From: Tachypleus tridentatus
Lineage: Eukaryota > Arthropoda > Merostomata > Xiphosura > Limulidae
Length of the DNA stretch: 64,000 nt
NCBI RefSeq assembly: GCF_004210375.1
Contig: NW_027467782.1
Coordinates: 27,507,276 to 27,571,275 of the forward strand
Direction: 5' to 3'
This document shows, piece by piece, positions 24,501 through 34,324 of this stretch. The notes under the pieces are model-generated. The model worked only from the letters and a program-made list of their open reading frames with translations, did no database searches and was not told the origin of the DNA. The position numbers and the translations under genes were made by a program. Position 1 is the stretch's first letter, and every line of letters starts with the position of its first letter.

Positions 24501-27500
24501 CGAACAAAGGGTCGTGAGGTTTATCTTTAGAATGTGTAGTATTGATGATAACATTTATAGTAATTATATGTCGATATGTTTACCAATACTTATTTATACC
24601 ACACTTCAACATCGACACTTCCTCTCATGAAAAGTAAGAAAAACTGATTTCATGTTATCTCTAATGTAATAATTCATTGTGAGTAGTTTTAACATTGTTG
24701 TCATAATCTATTTCATGCATTTATATTTCTGAGGAACCCACTTGAAGCTAATAAATTTTGCAGACATTCTACAATGGGTAATTTAAAACTTTTATCACAG
24801 AACTCATATATAATTCGACGTTTTAGGTTATAAAGCGATCAGGAAGGAAATTTGAGATACGGTGATATAGAGAAACCTCAGTCAACAGCACGATACTCAC
24901 CCAGTCAATAACCCCAAATGCAATAAACAAAATACTTAAATTCTTGTGAAAAATAAAGCAAATACAATACTAATGTCATTTATAAAATACTTTATGGCAA
25001 CTTCCACGTATTTTACGTCAGAGAAACAAGCCCGAAACTCAAGACAACATTCATGTAACACAAAAAAAATAGAATGTCACGTTTTAAATTTAACACTGCA
25101 ACTCAAATAAATGTTCTTCAGGTAACATTTAAATACTAAACAGAGAATCCAACTTCACCAGACAATAAACCAAATAATTCCTTGTAATACAAGAGCAAAC
25201 ACACATTAAACCAATATAAAAACACACTTTGATATCTGTATTAATAAAACTTAATAAATCTTGTTCGATGTATTATAGTTTGAAGATGATACTTTTAATT
25301 TACAATATTTTATAATTTACAAAATATTCTGAAAATACTAAGAGTAATGCAGATAGTATTAATGGGAAATTACACGAAGGTTGTTAAAAACTATCATTGG
25401 AAGATAAGACAGTTCAATTTTCATTACAATTAAATGATATACAAGATAACGTGTCGTTTATGAACGAAATTGATAAAAACACAGTTTACTTAACGAAGAT
25501 TTGAGTATTTTAAAATTCCTATCTGGTGCAGTAACAACAGTTTGATCAGCAGAGACAACTACATAAAGAAATTATTTATTTTGTAGGTGAACAAACGAAT
25601 AATATGAATTATTTGACTCAACCAACTGAAAACTATGATTAGAAAAGTATCCAGATTATTGGTAAGTATCACTAATATATCAATACATATCAGAGAAAAA
25701 CAAAATAAAATATATAAAACAAGAGCTGAGATGTTAGTTTTCAATGACAAAATTCAGAATAATTAACGGTAGTTGGCTTTTACAGTGGAAAACAGTAGAT
25801 CGGAGTTAGCTAAGTTAATACAAGCACTGTATGTGACCGCAAATAGAAAGTTAAGTTCTTGCTTTCTACTCTGAGTAAGCTACCAAATCTATTAAACAAA
25901 AGCAAAGATTACTTCACACTTACAGTTTGTGGTCCCTACACAGTTATCAGATTTTCATTTATTACACGCGGACTGACATTACTACAGCTACAATTAGAGG
26001 TACCTTGAAAATGTTTAAACAAATTGAAAAGAAATGCAGCTGTATATTGTAGCTGTATTAATATCAGTCCACGTGTAATTCATGAAAATCTGACAACTAT
26101 ATGTAGGGACCTTCAACTGTAAGTGTGGTGTAATCTTTCGCTTTTTGTCCAATATATTTGATAGCTTACTTGGAGTAGAAAGCAAGAACTTAACTTTCTA
26201 ATTAACTGTAGAGAATGAAAAGCTTTTCGAATGATCAAGCACACATAGTTATTCTTATAGCCAAACCACATCGGGCTATTTACTGTGTCCACCGAGGGCA
26301 ATCGAACTCCTAATCTTAGCGTTGTAAATCCATTGACTTACCGCTGTCCCATCGGAAGACTATTTCATTAAAACAATAACTCCACGAACATAGTTATTTA
26401 AAGTTAAGTGTTAACTAATTTTATCTGTTTGCAGTCCAAAACTGGTTGCTTATCAGTTCGATTATAAGACTATAATCGTAACGTTTTTTAATGAATGATT
26501 AAATGGTACAATAGATTATATTACACGTTTTTAATCTGCGAGTTTTTGTTTCCATATTTCTCTGTAAATTTGCACTCCACTTAAACTAAACACATACTTA
26601 TACGACTTGGATTTAAATCTATTCATAAAGAATGTGAAAAAACAACGTATTTGCAAGTCATTTGAAAATACTGAATCACAAGAATAAGAGGATCAATTTA
26701 AAAGAAAACACCAGTTTTAACAAATGAAGTTTTAATCAAAATTCCTTTTAACCAAAGAAATTATTCAGTCGCATTTATTCCAGTTTAAACATTAAATCAT
26801 CGGGAGTGTAATATCATTGCTTCGCCAACTTAAACATTTTCTACCCATCCTGTACATATTTTACAACGAATAAAAAAAAATATATTTTTGATCGCTATAA
26901 ATGAGACCTACTAACGGGTTCTAGCATTAAAGAAATCTCCTAAAACGAGATTTTCGCACACCACAGACTTAAAATCGGTAATGAGCAAATTGATAAAAAT
27001 GAGGCAGAAATATTTGCGAGCAAATGTGACGTTAAACAAAATTATTAGGCTTCACTAACCTCTGCACTCCCCATCAAAACCTTATACTATTAAAGAAACA
27101 TCCATTTATGGTGAGAACGAAAATATGTAATTTGTATATATAAAAATAAATGTAGAGCTGAGTTGTTTATGTTTGTGTGTTTTCTTTCAGCTAAGCCACG
27201 TCAGGCTATCTATCTGAGCTCACCGATGGGATTCGAACCTCTTATTGTAGCGTTGTAAATCCGTAGACTTACCTCTGTACTAGTAAGGGGCAGAGCTAAG
27301 CTCGCAAAAAAAGAAAAGAAAAAAAGAATCGAACGGCAGTGGTATAAACAGTTTGAAACTACTGTATAGAAACTTTAAATTGATTTTAAGTGTTGTGTAT
27401 CAGTAAGAGTTTCAAATTTTTAACCAAATCTTTGAATACCTAAGGTTGATTTGTCAGAGAGTATCTTGTTTACTTTTAGCCTCGTTAACTAGCAAGCTCT

Positions 27501-28831
27501 GTAAGAGAAAAATCAGGAATTCCATAGCTCTAACCAATGAATACAAATGCTTTGCAAACGATAATTAATGACAGAATTAACTTTCTTTTTTCTTTGTATG
27601 AGCACCCGGCTTGGTTGTTTACAAAAACGTAAAACATAACATGAAATTTTTATTGTGAAATAATTAAGTTAAAAGTGATACTATTGTCAACATAATCTTT
27701 CGTATACATGGGAAATATAAATAATTTTGTAGTCAATACACATGTAAAAACGGGCAAATTTACATAATGTCTGAATAAAACAATATATGATTGTTTGTGA
27801 ATTTCGCACAAAGCTACTCAAGGGCTGTTTGTGCTAGCCGTCCCTAATTTAGCAGTGTAAGACTAGAGGGAAGGCAGCTGGTCATCACCACCCACCGCCA
27901 ACTCTTGGGCTATTCTTTTATCAACGAAAAGTGGGATTGGCCGTCACATTATAATGCCCCCACGGCTGAAAGTGTGAGCATGTTTGGCGCGACAGGGATG
28001 CGAACCCGCCACCCTCAGATTACGAGTCGCACGCCTTAACACACTTGGCCATGCCGAGCCCTAACAGCGTATGAATCAAGATTTACATGTATTTATACTA
28101 AAGTTATACACAAATATTTAGAAGTAAGTACTTTTCGAGATTTGCGACTGAAATATAAATCCCTTTCACGTATCAGCCCTCAAATATATTCTCCCATCAT
28201 GTTTTCGTTATACACGCTCCCAAGTCACAAAAGTAAAGTTTGAAGAGAATAGGCCTTTTCCATTTACTTTTGGCATAAGCAATTAGAAAATAACATTTTG
28301 TGCCCAGAAACAAGAAAAGGTAAAAATTTTCTTACACAGTGTAATCTTACGTATATACAGACAATTATTATTTTAATCAATACACATGGTGAGTGAAATA
28401 TCAAACGAAAAGGTTATGGCTGAAATAAATTTAAAATCAAGATGGACGATTTCGATTTAGGTGTTATTTCTGTTAAATTAGTGTCGTTTAATAAATGAAA
28501 ATACGGTCTTTAAAAAAACCTTTAATTTACCTCTAACATCATGTTTGTAATCACCTTCACGATTTTTGCATGTGTAAATTCCCGCGTCTTCAAATTGGAT
28601 GTCGGTTAGCACTAATTTGCCACCGTATTTTATTTGCGTTTTCTCACTATTAATAACTTGTTCATTGAGATTTGAGAACCAAATTACTGATTCTTCTCTC
28701 GCTCTTTTATAAGCTCGGTTTGAACAAATTAATGTGAGAGTAGAACCACGTTCAGTTTCGTAGACGAATCTAAAACCTGAAACAAGCAGGAAATTAGCGA
28801 AAATATAAAATAATTGAGTGTAATTAGCCAT
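18191..28831 (-). CDS. Ig-domain single-pass membrane receptor with a GCC2/GCC3 cysteine-rich module
   Basis: Read on the minus strand, six exons are visible: 28831-28531, 22953-22891, 22706-22545, 21124-21007, 20597-20163 and 18562-18191. Junction phases 1, 1, 1, 2 and 0 fit the exon borders. The order is a signal peptide (MANYTQLFYIFANFLLVSG), one Ig domain (LTLICSN, VIWFSN, FEDAGIYTCKN), a short Cys-containing linker (NCTRGYQRDVYRC), a PCPPGHYDNG...CLPCPGGTY...CIPCPGD module, a juxtamembrane stretch (EVVLKLTFPW), a helix (LTLISICLIAL plus CVLCCFC) and a tail of about 260 residues rich in K, E, S and T. It should act at the cell surface as a receptor or adhesion molecule. I do not recognise a named orthologue. 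The frame moves by one base within the fifth exon. The tail has no kinase or death domain. Confidence 0.8.
18635..20162 (-). other. Receptor intron
   Basis: AT-rich sequence. I see no repeat or exon in it. Confidence 0.5.
20163..20597 (-). CDS. Receptor exon (membrane helix end and cytoplasmic tail), with frame change
   Basis: Entered in the phase set by the previous exon, it reads VLCCFCNVNEKARGKWKALK, which completes a membrane helix followed by basic stop-transfer residues. That frame stops near 20468. The frame one base away is open from about 20552 to the exon end (LVTKKITPSELDILEAV to LKSDSLTT) and fits the last exon. A one-base gap or insertion near 20540-20570, where A and G runs lie, or an unseen isoform, would explain this. 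Confidence 0.7.
21007..21124 (-). CDS. Receptor exon (juxtamembrane and start of membrane helix)
   Basis: It reads PTEVVLKLTFPWASKPTVV, then YPWWMEELTLISICLIAL, between a CTTAAG acceptor and a GTAAGT donor. It links the cysteine-rich module to the membrane helix in phase. Confidence 0.78.
21125..22242 (-). other. Receptor intron
   Basis: AT-rich sequence with nothing recognisable up to the SINE-A remnant. Confidence 0.5.
22243..22345 (-). mobile_element. SINE-A tail fragment
   Basis: TTTGTTTGTTTTTCAATTTC and GCGCTAGCCGTTCCTAATTT mark the tail end of a worn SINE-A copy. The rest is lost. Confidence 0.7.
22545..22706 (-). CDS. Receptor exon (GCC2/GCC3 module)
   Basis: It reads PCPPGHYDNGFQTHCLPCPG, GTYMTSFAADACIPCPGD and KITDEEGADNKDLC. 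The spacing of cysteines and the CP-PG-Y pattern match the GCC2/GCC3 (ephrin-receptor-like) fold. The donor is GTAATG. Confidence 0.85.
22891..22953 (-). CDS. Receptor exon (linker with two cysteines)
   Basis: This 63-base exon reads YVPAENLNCTRGYQRDVYRC between CCCCAG and GTAAGT. Phase 1 on both sides joins the Ig exon to the cysteine-rich exon. NCT is a possible glycosylation site. Confidence 0.78.
22954..25843 (-). other. Receptor intron, 5' of the foldback element
   Basis: Long AT-rich intron. Phase agreement of the flanking exons argues against a missing exon. I see no named repeat in this part. Confidence 0.5.
25846..26198. mobile_element. Foldback element with ~150 bp arms
   Basis: Arms 25846-25994 and 26045-26198 are reverse complements with scattered mismatches, around a 50-base loop. 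Shared stretches include GAAAGTTAAGTTCTTGCTTT and CAGATTTTCAT. TA stands at both outer borders, so it may be a Tc1/mariner-type MITE. It contains no gene. It would fold into a long hairpin in the receptor pre-mRNA. Confidence 0.8.
26228..26358 (-). mobile_element. SINE-D (third tRNA-like family)
   Basis: CCACATCGGGCTATTTACTG, then CACCGAGGGCAATCGAACTC, then GCGTTGTAAATCCATTGACT define a family also seen near 27.17, 32.04 and 54.02 kb. It lies 30 bases beyond the foldback element. Confidence 0.75.
27168..27296 (-). mobile_element. SINE-D copy
   Basis: GTGTGTTTTCTTTCAGC, then CCACGTCAGGCTATC, then GGGATTCGAACCTCTTATTG, then GTAAATCCGTAGACTTACC match the family. The TTCGAACC motif resembles a complementary tRNA B box. 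Confidence 0.78.
27790..28060 (-). mobile_element. SINE-A, full length
   Basis: It runs from TTGTTTGTGAATTTCGCAC to CACTTGGCCATGCCGAGCC. It is close to consensus. The gap up to the receptor's Ig exon holds nothing else recognisable. Confidence 0.92.
28531..28831 (-). CDS. Receptor first coding exon (signal peptide and Ig domain)
   Basis: The ATG at 28831 opens a hydrophobic signal peptide (about residues 1-19). An Ig domain follows: B-strand Cys in LTLICSN, core Trp in VIWFSN, and the D-x-G-x-Y-x-C signature in FEDAGIYTCKN. The exon ends in phase 1 before GTAAAT. Further 5' untranslated exons are not visible. Confidence 0.85.
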
Positions 28832-29430
28832 TGAATTCTCTCTGCACTGTACGCTTTGTAAATCACTTTCTGTATTGTTTCTAAGTGAAATATCAGTGTT
28901 ACTATGCGCACAAAGTATTCTTGTTTGAATGACGTCATGAACTGAAGTAACATTGTTCGGTGGAAAAACGTTTTACTAACAATAATGATTGCAAAGTTTA
29001 TTGCTTTCTGTCGTGTGAAAGACCTTAAACTGAGAAATTATAATCATGTTTATGTTTTGCATAATTTAGATTTAATAAACAATAACAACACTTGCCTGAG
29101 ATTTCAACTTGAAATTTAGGTAAAAGCAAATAAAATGTATACGAAGTTTTGCTTTGCAATTTCTTCTGACAATACAAGTCTTAGTCGGTATTTATGATAT
29201 CAACCATAATAAGACTGCTAACAGATGTCTCATGATACATGTAAATTATAATTGAGTAGTTATAAATGTATAAACACTGTAACAATATTTAAATTGAAAA
29301 ATCAGTTAAAGAATATTCACATATATAACTTGTGTGACAAATACTGCATTCCACGGTGTTATATAGGGATTAATGACTACAATTAGCTGTATCAAATATT
29401 TTGTTCTTCAAAACTAATATGATTTCAATA

Positions 29431-29472
29431 GTTTGTTTTTCGAATGTCGCACAAAGCTATTCGAAGGCTATC
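29431..29472 (-). mobile_element. SINE-A left part, split by a DNA transposon
   Basis: TTTGTTTTTCGAATGTCGC through GAAGGCTATC is the first 42 bases of a SINE-A. The rest continues at 31663 (TATTTGTGCTAG) after a 2190 bp insertion. Confidence 0.9.
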
Positions 29473-29562
29473 GAGGTTTGCGTGTGACGTCACTCTTGAC
29501 CTAGTTACTGCTGACCGTGTTTATATTCCAACACAAGCGTGATTCATTGTCAAAAGTGTGTG

Positions 29563-30628
29563 ATGGTACACTCGTGTTGTGCATTTAACTGTTCAAATCG
29601 ACGTGGACAGGCGGAAAATGTGTCATTCTACAGATTTCCTATAGATCCCGACCGAAGAAGACGATGGATTGCAGCTGTCAATAGGAAAAACTGGACACCC
29701 ACAGAGCACACCAGACTTTGTAGTAAACATTTTGTGTCAGGTATCTATAATTCATCTATAGCCAGGCTGAATAAATTGAAACTTACACGCATGATATATG
29801 TACAGCAGAGCACACTGCAGCACCAGTCAAAGAAATGTTTTTGCACACTTTTCTTTTACTTTTAAATTACTGAATAGTAAATTTACTGAAGGAACAATAT
29901 TATTCATGATGAATAGGTTATATAGCCATTTGTACATTAAGACAAAATGTTAATATCTCTTAAAGGACCAATTTAAGTGATTCATCAGAAAACTACAACT
30001 GGCACAAAATTAAATAGTGTGCAAATAATTAATTTGTTCGCTGTACATTCAGTTGTTAAACAATGTTCAGCATATTCAGTTATATATATATATATATTTA
30101 GTTAAAAGTGTACAGTGTATGTGTTATATATATAAATATTATCTGATCATGCTTGTAGGTCTATATCTTAACAAAATTATTGTACTCTGTTTCAGGGACG
30201 ACGAGTGATGATCCCCTATCACCTGACTATGTACCTTCCATATTTCATTTTACACGTTCTCCCTGAAGAGAAGGAAAGCTGCTGAATTGTGTAAATATGA
30301 AAACAGGAAAGAAGTGACCAAAAGGAGAAAAGAACAACAAAAGAGACATGAAGCTACTGCTGGGCTGCTTGAACTTGCTTTCATAGAATCTGCTGGCACT
30401 GCTGCCACTGATAGCAGCTGTACTGATTCTGCTGATGAACTTGAAGCTACATGTGATAATTTTGACTTGTGTACATCACAATATACAACTGAGACATGTA
30501 TGCAGACGGAAATATCATTCATAGACTTAGTTAGACTTGAATCTGAATGGCAACGTGGGAGCAGACTTCACCTAGTCCAGCCTTGCAGGTGCAGTGGGAA
30601 GATATTATCTCTCCATTCCTGCAACTAG
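29563..30628 (+). pseudogene. THAP-domain gene fragment of the transposon
   Basis: Exon 29563-29740 and exon 30196 to about 30550 are joined by an intron with GT/AG borders and matching phase. The THAP zinc finger (C2CH) is whole: CCAFNC, FYRFP, RRRRWIAAVNRKNW and LCSKHFVSG. The second exon continues SDDPLSPDYVPSIF, the usual box after THAP. One base appears to be missing near 30263, where the frame moves from ...FTRSP to LKRRKAAELCKYENRKE. Then come a basic coiled-coil-like stretch and CMQTEISFIDLVRLESE. Beyond that the sequence is antisense to the SWIM exon, so the DDE part is lost. The start at 29563 is chosen because THAP domains begin M-x-x-C-C. Confidence 0.8.
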
Positions 30629-31529
30629 CAACCCATAGCTTTAGTGGTGGTTCATTTAGCCGCTGAGAGTGGCACACCTGTAAAATAACAAAGAAAATAT
30701 TAAGTTGTGTATATATAAGCTTTTAAAGACAACTGGGTATCAGGTTGGGATACATGTGTCACTCAAATAATAAAATAATATAAAAAAATAACAGAACAGC
30801 TAAATATTAAATTATTTTTACAGAAACCTAACATGGCTATTGACCAGCTTTAACGGTCTATGTCTACTTGTACTATTTATTATCTATATATTGATTCCTT
30901 ACCAAAAATTAATCATAAATCAAAAATTAAGTTTTGAAACAGCCTAGACAATAAGGTATCTTAATATCATTATACAAACATGTATAGAAGTGCTCCTAGG
31001 CTAGAGCTTTGACAACAGTCAGTACACATGTAGTACAATAATATTGAACCATTTATTAAAATGGGGGCTCTACTTTACTTAAGTATCTAGTCTTCGTCTA
31101 AAATGTAGTTAAATCTATCATACAGAGTACATGATACATGTATGTAATACAACATGATGTACAAACTTTTGCTGTAATGATGACTTTATCCGACGTTGCC
31201 CTGGTTATCTGCACATTCTGTACAAATCCTACCACAAAGTACTTGTACGCATCAAGGCTTTTGTAACCTTTTAGACTTTCATTTGTATAGGTGGAAGTCC
31301 TGTTTATCAAATATATATAAATGTCACCATATGTAATATATGGCAGATCTACTCCGGAAACAGTCTGACTCTGAACAACGTTGTCTTGGCTGGATATTAC
31401 TGGCGTAAATACACGTGGCGGGAGCATATACGGGTCTCCTACACCCAGTTCCTTCACGTTTTCCTCATACCTGGCCTTATCAGCACCTGTCAGGTGTGCT
31501 ACAAGTGATGAAAAGCCAGCAGCAGCCAT
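30531..31529 (-). pseudogene. SWIM zinc-finger gene fragment (YqaJ-associated type)
   Basis: Exon 31529-31167 starts MAAAGFSSLVAHLTGADKAR and contains YGDIYIYLI and YKSLDAYKYFVVGFV. These match the N-terminal region of the SWIM-type, YqaJ-exonuclease-bearing proteins common in invertebrate genomes. It ends ITAK before GTTTGT. Exon 30677-30531 follows TTTTACAG in phase and reads VCHSQRLNEPPLKLWV, then HCTCKAGLGEVCSHVA, a complete CxC...CxH SWIM motif. Right after CSHVA the reading enters the antisense of the THAP gene and stops. The YqaJ nuclease domain is absent. Confidence 0.75.
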
Positions 31530-31662
31530 TTACATGTGAATAGTACTGAATACAGCAGTTGTTAACTCGTTCAGTCATGCGGGATACTTGCCACCCAATA
31601 TGGCGATATGTTTACAAACCTCGTTGTGGTCACGTGACACTAATAGGTTCACGCAAAACCTC

Positions 31663-31895
31663 TATTTGTGCTAGTCGTCCCTAATTTAGCAGTGTAAGAC
31701 TAGAGGGAAGGCAGCTAGTCATCACCACCCACCGCCAACTCTTGGGCTACTCTTTTACCAACGAATAGTGCGATTGACCATCACATTATAACGCCCCACG
31801 GCTGGGAGGCGAGTATGTTTATTGCGACCGGGATTCGAACCCGCGACCCTCGGATTACGAGTCGAACACCTTATCACACTTGGCCATACCAGGCC
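31663..31895 (-). mobile_element. SINE-A right part (continuation after the transposon)
   Basis: It continues from TATTTGTGCTAGTCGTCCCT through the body to CTTGGCCATACCAGGCC. With 29431-29472 it makes one complete SINE-A. Confidence 0.92.
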
Positions 31896-32036
31896 AAGAT
31901 TTCAATAGATCTTCCGTCCTGAAAACAGTAATATGTTCATTACGCTGTTCATGGTTGCCAGGTAAAATACTGTCACAGTTTTGTTGTGCTGTTGCAATAA
32001 AGATAATTCCCTGAATCAAATAAGCCTAAGATTTAT

Positions 32037-32134
32037 TATGTGTGTGTTTTTCTTATAGCAAAGCCACATCGGGCTATCTGCTCAGCCCACCGAGGGGAAT
32101 CGAACCCCATACCGCTGTACTAGCGGGAGGCAAG
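32037..32134 (-). mobile_element. SINE-D copy
   Basis: AAAGCCACATCGGGCTATCT, then CCCACCGAGGGGAATCGAAC. A middle part is missing before CCGCTGTACTAGCGGG. Confidence 0.75.
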
Positions 32135-32180
32135 ATTTATAATAAATATTATAGAAATTGCAAATGCTACTTTCCCCTCA

Positions 32181-32398
32181 GGCCCAGCATGGCCAGGTGG
32201 TTAAGGCACTCGATTCATAATCCGAAAGTCGCGAGTTCAAATCCCCGTTATAATGTGACGGTCAATCCCACTATTCGTTGGTGAAAGAGTAACCCAAGAG
32301 TTGGCGATAGGTGGTGATGAATAGCTGCCTTCACTTTAGTTTTACATTGCTAAATTAGGGACGGCTCGTCTTGTTTTACGCGAGATTAAAAACAAACC
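32181..32398 (+). mobile_element. SINE-A with internal deletion
   Basis: The head GGCCCAGCATGGCCAGGTGG runs to AAATCCCC, then jumps straight to GTTATAATGTGACGGTCAAT, so about 35 bases of the usual body are missing. The tail is AAAAACAAAC. Confidence 0.88.
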
Positions 32399-32944
32399 TA
32401 TCTATTAATTTGACGTTAAGATACATTTGCTTCTAGATTTTTAAGTTGTTCATTTCTCAGTTAAACAACTGAAAACTGAGAAGAATAGCATGCAAAACTA
32501 ACGTATAAATCAATCACACGATGGTACATGAATGAAATCCTTTGTTAAATGTAATTTTTGTTACTGTGACACTTCGGTTTTTGAAACGTAGATTTATGTT
32601 TTTATAAATCTTCAGTTTCATAAATATCTTGTTACGTATTTCTCTTCGTCTTTGAAGTGTGTTCTTGGATATTAAAGGAGGTCCGCAGTGAAGCTTAACA
32701 GTATGGGGTTCACTGTAATGGGGCTTTATTTATATACGAATAAGCCTTTGGGCCCTTTTTTATTATGGCTGACATTTTAATACATATATTTCTGAAAAGA
32801 TGTCTACGAATTTGTGTCATTCGCTTATTCTAGGTCTTTCTACAAGCCTATACAATGCGCATGCACATTATATACTGCACAGTATAAATCTGAGCATCAG
32901 TTGCTGTCAGCGGCAGTTCAGTTTTTTCATGTTAAGGACGGGTG

Positions 32945-34322
32945 TATACCTTTTACAGAGATCATTTTATTATGCGTGAGAAAAAAATGTGTGATGATAC
33001 TGAGCCAAAGAAACCTAACTCGCACGAGACGAAGGAATAAATGAATCATCTGTAAGACTGTTAAATAAAAGAACCAGTAAAAACAGTACTGAATGGCTAC
33101 CAACTGTTTTGCCTCGAAAACAATCGTCAAGAAAAGGAGCTCTCTAATGGTGAATATGGAATGTCTGCTATCAATATGGATAGATGATTGTAATCAGAAG
33201 CGAATTCCTTTAAGTCAAATGGAAATTCAAACGAAAGCTTCGAGTTTTTTAAACGCCTTTAAAGATTGGTTTGTTTTGGAATTTCGCACAAAGCTACTCG
33301 AGGGCTATCTGTGCTAGCCGTCCCTAATTTATCAGTGTAAGACTAGAGGGAAAACAACTAGTCATCACCACCCACCGCCAACTCTTGGGCTACTCTTTTA
33401 CCAACGAATAGTGGGATTGGCCGTCACATTATAACGACCCCACGGCTGGGAGGGCGAGCATGTTTGGCGCGACCGGGATGCGAACCCGCGACCCTCAGAT
33501 TACGAGTCGCACGCCTTAACACGCTTGGCCATGCCGGGCCGCCTTTAAAGAAACCGTTGGTGAATGGGGAACTAAAGAAATATTTTTGGCAAGCCGTGAT
33601 TGGTTCTTTCGTTTTAAAAAACACTCTGGTTTTCATAATGTTCGTATTGCAGGCGAAAGTTCAAATTAATAAAAAGTTCGTTACGAAGATAACCAAATAT
33701 TAATGTTGATAAAAGGGGTTTATTTTGGGAAAAAAAGTGCCTTCAAGAACTTTTCTATCAGAAAATGAAAAAAACTCGGCCACGTTAGAAGGGGTAAAAG
33801 ATCGTTTGACACTTGTTTTGCGGAAATGGATCTGGCGATTTTAAATTAAAACCTGTGCTTGTGTATCGTGCGGAAACACCCCGAACACTTATCAGTTGTG
33901 CAAAGAAGACTCTTCCAGTTGTTTGGCGATCAAATAAAAAAAGCATGGGTCCCAAAACCTTTGTTTGAAGACTGGTTAAAAAAGCTATTTTTGTCCTGCA
34001 GTTGAACATTACTGCAAAAGAAAACAACTTGGACTTTAAAGTCATCCAACAGGACTTTGTGACTTTAATGGAAATGTCAAAATTCATCTTTTCCACCCAA
34101 TACAACATCTCTACTGCAATTAATGAATCACGGTGTCATTGTAACGTTTGAAGCTTATTATTTGAAGCGAACTTTCTCTCAAGCAATAAAGACTACAATT
34201 ACAGAAGCTGCACTATCTTCGACTAAATTCTGGAAAAATTACATCATCAGAAGTGCTATCGAGAATATCAACGAAGCGAGAGTAACATGAGAGCAATATG
34301 GAAGCACGTTCTGCCTGATTGT
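32945..34322 (+). mobile_element. Tigger-type (pogo) transposase relic
   Basis: Mixed frames give the Tigger order: KKPNSHE near the start, WGTKEIFLASRDWFFRFKK (the CENP-B-like helix region), VYRAETPRTL, RSNKK, FEDWLKK, FPPNTTSLLQ, NHGVIVTFEAYYLKRTFSQA, FWKNY and MRAIWKHVLPDCTS. The DDE catalytic region is recognisable but interrupted by several frame changes and stops. A SINE-A at 33265-33540 splits it. It is an old, dead copy. Confidence 0.82.
33265..33540 (-). mobile_element. SINE-A inserted in the Tigger relic
   Basis: It is full length (276 bp). The target duplication GCCTTTAAAG lies at 33255-33264 and 33541-33550. The host Tigger frame resumes right after the duplication, so the SINE is younger. 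Confidence 0.95.
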
Positions 34323-34324
34323 AC

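Larger units (their letters stand above)
29473..31662. mobile_element. Internally deleted DNA transposon carrying THAP and SWIM/YqaJ-type gene starts
   Basis: The left end is GAGGTTTGCGTGTGAC and the right end, read inward, is GAGGTTTTGCGTGAACC, so the terminal inverted repeat is about 13 bases with one gap. The borders are exact because it splits a SINE-A. TATC on the left and TATT on the right suggest a 3-4 bp target duplication (TAT plus one changed base). Inside, a plus-strand THAP gene start and a minus-strand SWIM-domain gene start point at each other and meet near 30546-30556. TTAA (Kolobok) and 8 bp (P, hAT) duplications do not fit. A 3-4 bp duplication is known for Academ, for example, but the family is not settled. 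Confidence 0.82.

Noticed and set aside
30250-30522. 90-codon minus-strand open frame rich in S and A
   Set aside because: It is antisense to the basic stretch of the THAP gene and lies beyond the stop of the SWIM exon.
33424-33636. Open frames over 33424-33703 on both strands
   Set aside because: They lie mostly inside a SINE-A and only continue into Tigger remnants.
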